A DNA stretch of 64,000 nucleotides. Origin: Sweltsa coloradensis (lineage: Eukaryota; Arthropoda; Insecta; Plecoptera; Chloroperlidae). A program made the translations under genes and the position numbers. The stretch's first letter is position 1. Every line of letters begins with the position of its first letter. This document shows, piece by piece, positions 34,768-46,700 of the stretch. The notes under the pieces were generated by a model that saw nothing but the letters and a program-made list of their open reading frames with translations, was not told the origin of the DNA and ran no database searches. The stretch covers positions 682,001 to 746,000 of the forward strand of contig JAMZAV010000030.1 of assembly GCA_024449915.1 (NCBI GenBank), read 5' to 3'.

Positions 34768-37700
34768 GTGAGCCATAGACGTAGCAAACTTGTATTACAT
34801 TTCAAGGTTGGATTCTGTTATCTGTGGTTGGATGAAAGAAAAGACCTCGCTGGCCTGAATCCCGACTGTAAAAAAAGTCCTGAATCAATCAAAAGTGAAT
34901 CAATCAATCAATCAATTTATCTCCCATCCTCCCAACCTCCTTCTCAGTCTCCTCCTCTCTGTATTTCTCTTTATTTTCTCTCTGTTGCAATGTGAATAGA
35001 ATAGGGTACCTGACCAATCAATGTAAGATGCCACATTGTTTGTTTATACAACTGAATGAGATAGATACACGTTAAATTAGTGAATAACTCACATACAATA
35101 AATACACACAAAAATTGATGTTCATTGCAAGGTAAAGATCACTTATATTGAATATTTCCTTACAATTTAGATATCAATAATTATTATAGAAGTGTGTCCA
35201 GACACGGCTTCGAATCCAAAGGCTAAAGCTCTGAAGGTACCTCCCGGCCTCAAGGCAAGCTGGAACTGAATTGTTGCACATTGTTGTGATTGTTGATGTT
35301 GCTGACTTGCTGTCATATTATTATAATAATTGAATAAAATATCCCGTCGTTTGTAGCCAATCACTCTCATCAGTAATCTGCACCCATGAGGTCTTATTCG
35401 ATCCCCAGACGTGTAAAATTTGTAAACTCAAGCTCAAAACTGAAATCATTAAACACATGCATCTCACTCATATTGTATTGGTTTTTTAAATTTATGTTTA
35501 TTCACACTCACCACAATTTGCATCATTGCGTGTTTCTTATTAGAATGGTCATTAAACCTTAAACCTGCAAAGGGTATACTATTGTTCTTCCTGGGTTGTT
35601 CAATGCATTGACAAGATGGTAATTGCCTCTTCCCGCTCCCATATAGAGCCGTGTTGATTGCCGGCGCGCACACGCACGTGTTAATGTGTTGCACGTGGCG
35701 TCACGCGCACGCACGCACCGGAAGTGAGTCTTGTTGTACACGGGGGCTCCTCGAAGGGCTAGTCTAGTCTCTCGCGATGGTGCTAAACGGTGACTTCTCT
35801 TTCCAGGGTGTCCTGGGCGGACGGCGCCTAGCCAGGGCGACGACCCTGTCAGACCGCGTCAGGAGGAGGTTTCGCCGAGTCACAGCAGCTTTGAGGGTGA
35901 GTTCATCGGGCTCAAGTCAGAAGCTAGGGCTGGAGTTCTGTAATGTCGAAAACTTTACTTTAATCCATCAAATTACAATGTACCTTACACTCATAGGACC
36001 AAAAGTCGATGGAGTCAATGTAAAAGAAATTAGTATGGTTTACCAGGACTTGTGGTGAATACTGAGGTGGCTCAAGCGTAAAGCGCGAGACTCTATCCTC
36101 CTCACAGAAAGCATTTTCCCAAGTTTTCTTCAGTCGTTGATGCGAGTGCACGGATTGAGTCCTCTAAACAGCATTCGGACATTCCCTTCACAATCTGTCC
36201 AAACTCCAAAATACTCGGACACCTGAAGAAATGCATCCATAACACACTAGGGAAATATGAAAAAGTCATTAATTATGGCTTTTGTGAATGTAAAGGGAAA
36301 CTTTAGGGTCGTTTAGCAGAGAGGCAAACTGGTAAATAATAATTTCGGAAGATTGTATTGAAAGACAACTTTAGTGAAGTATAGTATTCGAGAATTGTAT
36401 TCAACTATAGTATTCAAGTATTGAATTCAAATATAATGTTCATGTTGAAGTATATCATTCAATTATATTATTCTAGTTCAAGTATAGTGGGGCCCTGTCA
36501 AGTTCAAGTTCAAGTATAGTACTCATGTATTCTATTCGAATTTAGTTTTTATGTTCAAGAATATAGTATTCAAGTTCAAGTATATAGTATTCAAGTTCAA
36601 GTAATTATATTATTCAAGTTAAAGTAGTATTCAAGTTCAAGTATAGTATTTAATTCTGGTCTTCTTCGAGTGCAGGTTCCATGGAGAAAGCCAGCCCCGA
36701 CGCTGCACGATGCCGAGATTAAGAACGCGGGCAAGAAAGATGCACCCAAGCTCTCAAAGTGGAACCTTGCTATCGATCCAACTCTGCCCTCCCATTACAG
36801 AGTAAGTAATTACACTTCCACTTGTTCTATGACAAGAGTACTCTAGCTACTCTAGAGTACACTAGTACTAGTCAGCTGCTGACGCGGGAGTGAGGAGTTT
36901 GAGATAATGAGGCGTATCAATCGTAAATTACAATTACCCAGCCTATTCTTGTTTGTTTATCGTCTATTTATTTAGCGGCATCTAGCAGCAATGTAAACAT
37001 TATACTGGCTAGTGATATTTAAGTTTTGTAATACACGTTTGTTGCACCAACAACTGAAATAAAAATAAAAATTGGTAATTTTGAATTATATGACGCCGGT
37101 CGGTCACGTTCACATTCTTGCACAGACTGTATCACTGATCATAGTATTTCAAATAAACTTAGACAAAAATCCTAGCAATTGACATCTTCAGATAATTTAA
37201 AAATAACTCATTCACACTGAAACTTATTAATTGTTATCAATACAAATAATTTCAAAACGTAAACTGATGTAATTTAAAATTCAAGGATAATTGTAAATCC
37301 GCTTGGGCATTGTAAGAATTGTCCATACTCCTTCGATTAAAGAACACTATACGATCATCATACGTCGCGATCCGGTAACAGATTGAACAAATTAACATTC
37401 ATGTGGCTTTGTTGATCGTTATTATCGCGTAGAAGTGTTACAGTAATAAAAATAATCACTATCTTAATGCCTCGTTAACGCATGACAGACACGCATAGAA
37501 GGCGAGACCACACGGAATAATATGACATTGCGTTGTTCAAATACAACACCTATACGTTGCACACGTGTTGAAGGCTTCTGTCAAGGTTTCCCTGGGTGAA
37601 AGGGCAAAGTCTGGGACTGACAGTGACCGACTGAGGAAATAAAATAGACTTTAATAATTCCGTACGAAATATTTTCACACCATATATAGCTGAAGAGGGG

Positions 37701-40700
37701 TATGTTTTCATCGAGATAGAAGATTCATCTATCTTGGCAAAAGATAAGACAGTTTTTGAGTTCATTTCAAATCGGGCATTCTGGGTTTATTCTACAAGAC
37801 TTTTTGACCTGAAATTTTTACTCTTTGCATTTTAAATTTTAGGAGGATCTTACGAAAGAATATGCGTATGTCTCTGAGATTTTTTTTAATAATGCTTGGG
37901 ATGTGTTTTGGTAACCAATAAAGAGACAATATGTAGTAATTTAATTTATTTGAAATTTGGAAATGTTGTCAGGTAGGGCTATGCGAATACCCATCCTATA
38001 TTAACACCATTCTAAAATTCTAAAAAATTTCGAGAGCATCTTGAGGGGCAAATAGAGCTACAAAGTGAATGTGAAATTTGATACCTGTCCTAATCTCTTG
38101 GTGTACATTATTATCTTCAGTGGTTGGGTGTGGTGACCTTGGCTGTCCTCTACAACCTGATCTTCGTGATCGGCCGCGGTGTCTTCTGGGAGCTGAACAA
38201 CGCGGTGCCCATCGTGTGGTGGGTCCTGGACTATGTCTGTGACTTCGTCTTCGTTATCGACACTATCGTCCATGCACACGAGGGTAAGTGCATGGGGAGA
38301 TACAAAGTACTCATTTATATATTACTATCATCATCATCGTCATCATCATTAGAATATATTAATTTATATCTCAATTTAATTAGGAAATCTATTCAGATAT
38401 ATAATTGGACAACACTCAACAACAAGTTAACAGACGCAGTATAGTCTAGGGATTTTAGTGTCCGACTCACAGTCGAGAGACCGGGTTCGATACCCGGCTG
38501 AGTTTTTAAATTTCTGAATTGATTACTATATTAACAATATATATTATCATTTATAAATTTTCTTATTCTTTCACCGACGTCATACACGGGCGATGACCTT
38601 CAACTACAAGCTTTGGGTTTACGTAGAGGTTTTGGTGGAGGTGCCGGGTCATCGGTAACTAGCGTTGTTTGCTGCTTGTTTTTATTCATTTTGGTGATGG
38701 TTATCCGTTATTGTGAATGTTGTTGTTCAATTAGGAGTTTATATTATTAGTTTGCGCCAAGATCACTTGATACTGATTGAAATTGTAGAATAAAGAGAAA
38801 ATATTGTATTATAAAAGTAAATTTATATTTTTAAATGCGGGGTAGTATAACTACATTATTATACCAGAAGGTGCTAATATTAATCCGCGTATGGTTGGTT
38901 ATGAGACTGTTACAGAGATGTTTCTTCTCGGCAAGTCGGGTGAAAGTGTGTATTACTCTCTCGTTCCTATAAGCTCTTATTAAACCCCCGGACTGGGACT
39001 GCAGACTCTGCAGACCATCACATATTGATTCTAGGGACGTGTGTACTCTAGGCCAGAGTAAACACGTTAAGAGGTAAACGCCATCAGTAAATCATGCGAT
39101 ACGTCCGAGAGAGGTGCTTAAAGGCCTTGGCAAATACGCTTTCTGATGCGGACGTGTGTGTGTGTCTGTGTGGGCAATATTCTAGGTTGCAAGCAGACGC
39201 GTAGCAACCCCAAGGGGAGGGGGGACATTTGTGCACGACGTTTATTATGAATCCTACAAAAATAAATGCATAACTTACGAATGCAGGTTTTATTTCAACT
39301 ATAATAATATATAATTAACAAGGGATTATCGATCAACTACATTAGTAGATAAATATTAAGAATTTTCAAGTACTACCATTACTGAAGTACCATTGGTAGT
39401 ACTCTTCCAAAAGGAAATTTAAGAAATGGTCCAGAGTCGCCCGGTATGTAGGAATTGTTAATTCTGAAATTGTTTAGTCTTTTGGTGGAGGTGCCGGGTC
39501 GCTGGTTATTTACATGCAATTATCGTCGGAATTGTAAGTTTTTGGGGGTAAATATGGAAAACGAGCTCCCAAGAAAATGCAAGAAAAGGGAAAACTCGTA
39601 TAGAAAATTCAATATGAATTTATAACGGTCAAAAAGTATAAATAACTACAGTTTATTCAAAAATACTTTTAAATTCTTCTACCATCTACTTAGAAATGAG
39701 AGATTACAGAATAAAAGTTATAAAATACTTAAATTTGTCCGTTTCGGCAGAGGAGGGGTAATGTTATAAATGTGTAAATAAATATAAATTTAGCAAAGCA
39801 CTACCACTACACAAAGTTTTATTACTATGTTTACACAAATTTATTTTCTACGTTCACCTTTCTTTGGCAAAAGGACAAGTTAAGGTAATAATGATATAAA
39901 AAATAATTCTTTATCATTATTCAAATTCCAATTCCGAATTCACATTTATATATTTTATTGTATAACAATTAGCATAAACAACTACTAAAAACACATACAA
40001 ATACCCGGCACCTCCACCAAAGTTGACGGAAACCTAAGTATAATCTGCACAATTTAATTATTTATTTATTACGGAGTTAAAGAAACATTTCCAACATCTC
40101 TAGTCTGTGGGACGTTTTATTCCATTTTCTTGTCGTATGAGAAAACTGTTAATTACATTTTATTCCAATGGAAGAAATTAATTCTTCTGGCGAAATAATA
40201 ATGATTATTACATTTTATTCCAATGGAAGAAATTAATTCTTTTGGCGAAATAATAATGATTGCCACCAGCTTAAAAAGGGGTAGTTTAAACAGAGATAAT
40301 TCGAACCCCGGACTAGACTGTAATGAAAAAGACGGGGACGTCGAAGACGAAATTCGGAAAAGTTAATTATAACACCGCAAATAGAGCATGCCTATTGATT
40401 GGTGGATGGAAAACCAATAATATGTTAAACCGCAGATTTGCCAGTAACAGAGAGAGCTCGAGACTCGAAAGGTCGTCAATTCGATATTCGCCTCCGGTAA
40501 TCCATACTGAAATGAAATCATTTTGTTTTCACTTTAATTAAAAGGCGAATGCTTCTACTTTCTTGTCCAATTTTTTCTAGGAACATTTTAAATTTTAATG
40601 CACGTTTTAAGGTAAATTGTCAATGTTGTTAAAAATATGTATGATAACTAGGAAAACGCTTTAGTCCCGCCGCGTTGATGGATGAGCTTTTTTTTGTAAG

Positions 40701-43700
40701 TTTTTTGTTTGCGTAGGACCACTTTTCCTTTGCAAGTGCTTTTTTAATGCATTGTAGGTGATTGTTGTTAAGTTTCTACTGTTGCTTTTTAATTGTTATT
40801 ATAAACCTAAAAAAACTCATATTAAAACCTTTATTCTATGAATTCTGGCTAACTTTTACTTTTTCTTTCAAAAAAGCAATACATAAACATTACCTTAATG
40901 TACATGTAAAATATGAACGTTGTAGCCCCACCCGTTTGATCAGAATCGGCCCAAATGTCACGAAAATATCGCACTAAAAATCGAAAAAAATCGTAAAAGT
41001 ACGATATTCATGAGAAATATTTCTTCGATAATACCTAAAAACAATACACCTCTAAGTTCAGAGATTTCGAAGGTTTCCTCAAATTTTCATCAAGATCGCA
41101 TATGCCGTTTCCCCAGTAGAGAGCGAACAAACAGACAAAAAAAACAAAAAAACAAAACAAACAAACAAAAAACACCCGAGCTAAATTTTTTTGGGGGTCC
41201 GTGAAATTGAAGTCTTCGCTTCGCTCATCCAATTTTATTGGAACAGGTGCAGAATGTAACCGCCTTGCCACTGTGAGAGTTCTAGGGTACTTAGACCAGG
41301 GTATAATGCCCCGACCTTGTTCTAGGGTACTTGGACCAGGGTATAATGCCCCGACCTTGTTCTAGGGTACTTGGACCAGGGCATAATGGTAAAAGAGTCG
41401 AAGCTCCTACGCAAATACTACTTCACGTCCTCCCGATGGAAGACAGAGCTGCTGAGTCTGTTCCCCACGGACTTGGTCTACATCTGGTGGAACACTTGCA
41501 TCGCCAGCGTTCCTTGCCCTGTTCTCGTGAGGGTCAACCGACTCCTCAGACTACCCAGGATGAACCAGTTCTTTGACAGAACCGAAACACGGACGGCTTT
41601 CCCGAACGCCTTCCGAATTTGCAAGGTACATAATACAAAATAATGATTTTCGAAAACAAGTTATCTGAATAAAATAATAATTTTGTTAATCTTTTTTATG
41701 ATCGGAATTGGTAGACGTTAATTTTGTAAACATATTACAGTATCAAAATTATAGTATGTATTTTCTTTGAAATGTTATAATATTAAATACATATTTTGTC
41801 TACAAAATATAAATTGCATGCATATGCTTAGTTTTGGAAGATATGCGTTGTTTTGGAAGGACATGTTACCGCCATGGCGAGATATATGTGGTGTAAAATG
41901 AGATCGATAAATTATATGCATCATCTTTCTCGTGAATTAACATATTATTTTATACACATGTTGCATAAATGTCAATGTAATTAACTCGCATGTACCGTAG
42001 CAAAATGCCCTCTCCCAGCACTAAAAAGTGAGTGCTCTGGTTATTTTGTTTAGGTTGTGTTGGCCATCCTCGTGCTGATCCACTGGAACGCATGTTTCTA
42101 CTTCGCCATCAGCTACTTCGTGGGGTTCGGCACCGACGGCTGGGTGTACAACGTCAACGGGCCGAGGAACGCCACATTGTCCAGACAGTACATTTACAGT
42201 TTCTATTGGTCGACACTAACACTCACTACCATCGGTAAAAGAAGCAAATGAGTCAATTAATACAATCGATAATTTTTAGTTGCACTAAAACAGGAGATTT
42301 TGGGAAGGACGTTTCGTAATTCAGTGTAATAACTGCACAATTAATACAAACATAATATTTTACTAATGTTTATCAACAATGTTTGTCAATTCACCAGGTA
42401 ACAATGGTATGGATTTATGAGGAGGTTGATAGGATCATATTTTGGTGTAAGGGCGCGTCAACCGTTGGGTCACAATGCGCCATTCTATAGCTTAGAGGAT
42501 GGAGAAAATACCGTTCTGGTCATAACCAGCCATACGCAGGGGGAGGGAGGTCGAGTTTATGACGTCTACGGTCAGAGCTCGCCTCTAGCTTCGGGGAGCA
42601 AAATACTCCCCTACATATTAGCTGATGTTTGCTAGATGGACTTTTCTTTTTTCTCGCCTTTTACGATCATACAATTGCTTTACCATGCTCTAGGCCAAAT
42701 TCTATCCCGGGCCCAGATAGGACTTATAATTTTTAAATTTGCCCATGTGACTTCATAAAGTAGAAATATAGTCTGCGATCAGCAGCCAGCTTGAAAAGGT
42801 ACAAGTAGAGTAGGTAATGAATGTGATGACTTTGTTCAGGGGAGACGCCTCAGCCCGAGGTGGATGTCGAGTACTTGTTCGTCACCGCCGACTTCTTGGC
42901 TGGGGTTCTCATCTTCGCCACCATCGTCGGTAACATCGGCAGCATGATCAGCAACATGAACGTGTCCCGTGTTGACTTCCAGAACAAGATGGACAGTGTC
43001 AAACAGTACATGACGTTCAGGAAGGTGTCGCCGGACTTGGAGGTAGGTGCATGGATGGCTCACCGCAATATAAGTTCAGTTCCCGGCCCGGCATGGATGC
43101 TGAAGAATCAGAATATCATTCTGTTGGTTTTGATTGGTTCGTTCGACGTCATGGTCGGGAACTCAGCATTGAAAGCGATAGGAAACGAAACTATTTTATC
43201 AACTTTTTGTTGAAGAAGAACAGACAACTAAGATCTTATTAAATATTTTTTTTTGTAATTTAAATAATGTTGATGGAAGTGCTGAGAACACAAACAATTT
43301 CCTTAAAAATGATTGCTTTCTCCCTCTGATCACCCAAATCATTCTGTATCATCATTTTTAAAAGGGTAATGCCAACAAAAATCATATGCCATTCAGAGGT
43401 CGTTTTCGCTTTTTGTCCTAATAGACGTGACACTCACGGACAAACGAACAGAAAAGTGATGCATAGGGACAGTTAGGGAAGCATTACGTTCACAATTAAA
43501 AAAACAAAGTTTGATGGTTCGTGGTTTTTGGAGATCATGAGTGAAAAATGTTTTTCTCCGCGCAGGGCCGTGTCATCCGATGGTTCGCCTACACTTGGGA
43601 CAACAAGCAGGCTCTGGACGAGGACAGAGTGTTGGGGGCTCTACCAGATAAGCTCAAGGCAGAGATCGCGATCCACGTGCATCTAGACACGCTGAAGCAG

Positions 43701-46700
43701 GTTCGAATCTTCCAGAACGCAGAGCCTGGGCTGTTGGAGGAGCTCGTGCTCAAGCTACGGTTGCAGGCAAGTAGACAGACTATAATTGTTCCGAAGCAAG
43801 TAAGCAGATGCTGACGTCAATGGCGGGTGGATTGCAGCCAGTCAGCGGTCCCCGATTAAAAATACTGGTCGCTCATTGGCCCGCCGAAACTGCGCGCATC
43901 TGCTTACTTGCTTCGGAAACTATAAAACCATTGAGTTTAGAACATTGAGTGATTCGGGAGGTCCTGGTTCGAATCCCGTCGAGACCAGCAATCCTGACTG
44001 AAGGCTTTTACCGAGGGTTTCCTCAGTCATTAATGCGAAAACAAAGATATGACTCCTCTTAAAACAGCCCTTGAACAGCCCTTATTCCAATATATCCTAC
44101 CTATAGTTGGGCAACTGTTATATCAGTAGAGGTACCTATACATGACATTTTATTTATAGGGATAATAGTCTCAAATCAATTTCGTGACTTTTTTCATGAC
44201 TTGCGACAATGTAATATGACAAATTACGACAATGGTGATCAAATCAGACTCTATAATTTGGGAGGTCCCGGGTATGGGATTGAGTCCTCATTAACAGCAT
44301 CGGGCATTCCCTTCACAATTTTCCTAACTCCAAAATACTTAGTTAGAACACCTAAAGTAAAGAGGGACATGCATTGCATCCTGGGAAGGTTTCCCACGAG
44401 AAAAATAAAATATTCTAAATATAACAATAAAATCGCATCTAAAAATAAAATAACCCGTTTTAGGTGTTCAGCCCGGGCGACTACATCTGCCGCAAGGGTG
44501 ACGTCGGCAAGGAGATGTACATCGTGAAGCGCGGCCGTCTCTCCGTGGTCGCCGACGACGAGGTGACCGTGTTCGTGACCCTGGGCGCCGGCAGCGTGTT
44601 CGGCGAGGTGAGCGTGCTGGACATCGCCGGGAACAAGACGGGCAACCGGCGCACGGCGAACGTGCGCAGCGACGGCTACTCCGACCTCTTCTGCCTCGGC
44701 AAGGAGGACCTGTGGCAGGCGATGGCCGACTACCCCGAGGCGAAGAAGGGACTCATGGAGGCGGGCTGTCAGATGCTACGCAAGGATAACCTGCTGGATG
44801 AGGCGGCCTTTGAGAGGGCGCAGGCAGAGAACGAGAGTCTCATTGAGAAGGTGGAGCGAATAGGTGAGTTGCGGGGGGCGCTCTAACCGTTAAATGCGCC
44901 ACTCTAGCCTAGGGGATGTGAGGACAGAACCAGTCACGGGCAAGGGGAAAGGTGTTATTTATTTAACTTAGCCTTTTGTTGTCTCCTCACCTAACTTTGT
45001 ATGTACCTACAACTCACTGTGTTCGAATGGTTAGGTACATATCTCTTCGCACATCTTCTTAGAGATTAGATTTATTTTTAAAAATATGTCTAAAACATGA
45101 AAAATAAACTTATCTTAATATCTTCTCATGTTGCCTGCCAGAGCTCGCCTCTAGTTTTGGGGAGTAACATACTCCCCAACATACTAGCTGGTGTTTGGAT
45201 TGTTTGAGAGATGGACTTCCCTCTTTCCCACCTTTCACGATTCGCAGAGCCATGGTCTGCTCTCATTAGCTAGTGGTGTGCCGCTAGGATACTATAAAAG
45301 TAAAACACTATGCCCGGTACCTAAAATATCAGGTTGGGAATTTGGGACCGACATGATAGTAAAAAAGGTACCCGATTTTCGTATAACAATTTTTTTTTAA
45401 ATGTATGGTGGAGGGGCCGGTCCAAGATTTATATTCACTCTTGGTGGAGGTGCCGGTCCAAGATTTATATTCACTCTTGGTGGAGGTGCCCGTCCAGACA
45501 ATTTATAATTTTAAAAAATTAATCGGGATAAAATTATAATGTAAGATTCTTATAAAAAAAAAAAACACACAAGCACAATTCATTATCCATTATAACATGC
45601 AGTATTATAACAGTCGTTTCCTACCCGCCCCGAAGCATATTTTAGTACCAAAATCCTAAAGTGACCAGACGTACCGTACCGGTGACGGTACAGTATCGTT
45701 TTCAGAACACTTGTACCGGTGTCTTGAGAGACTCATTAAAATTCCGAATTAGTACCGGTTTGTTCTGATATTGTCAATTGTACCTTGTGTGGAAAGAGGT
45801 TAATCTTGAAAAAAAAAAACACTCCTCTGATAAAAGTAATAACATTGAATAATTCTTCCACTTCAAAGAAGATAATTCATTTTCTATCATTACTTGCATT
45901 AATTTTGTTTATGGATAATGCAAAATCAAAATGCAGCAATCATGCAACTATGTTTTTGATTATTTATTTACCTACACTAATTATTTTGTTGCAATATTAT
46001 ACAAATTAAATACATATTTATTTTTTAGTTATCTTATATTTGTCCCCTACCGGTACTGAAAATCAGTTCCGTGACTGAATGGGTACCTACACTATTTTAT
46101 AAATGCAAATTTATTTATCCCTTGCATTAGCCTATACCCTGCTGAATACTTATAGTTATATATTATATTGTAGTATCATTTTTGAAACACTATTTGATTA
46201 AAGAGTAAAAAAATATATACATTAAATTAAACCCATATTACATTAATATTTTCATGTCAGAAAGCTGTTTTCTGGGCATTTGACGCAAATATACATTGAA
46301 TAAATGTCTGCATCCGGCAGCTGGGGCTCCCATCATCATCATTGGGATGCATTGCTTACCCTTTGGTTGTCCCAGTTTGTAACTTAAAAAATATGGTCAC
46401 CTTACACGAATCCAAACACAAACGTCAACATCTCTACGCGTGCACAGCCGGTAGAACCTAGCAGAATTTACTCCGTTCGTACTACTTCTTGTTACTGCAT
46501 GACCATGTTAGTATTATTAATAGAGCTTGGATAATTATTTGCTTTAAATCATCAAAATATGTATAATTTTATGTTTGCTTAGAAACAAAAAATATGTGCT
46601 TAAGAGGGTATGCTGAGGCTAGAACGGAGGCGAGTTTAAGCGCTCAGCTTTCTGGGGTTTTTCGGGTAAACGGTTTATAACACCATTATCAAATTTCACA

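Noticed and set aside
38435..38507. Functional tRNA-Val gene
   Set aside because: The T arm is perfect but the acceptor stem does not pair, so I list it as a relic.
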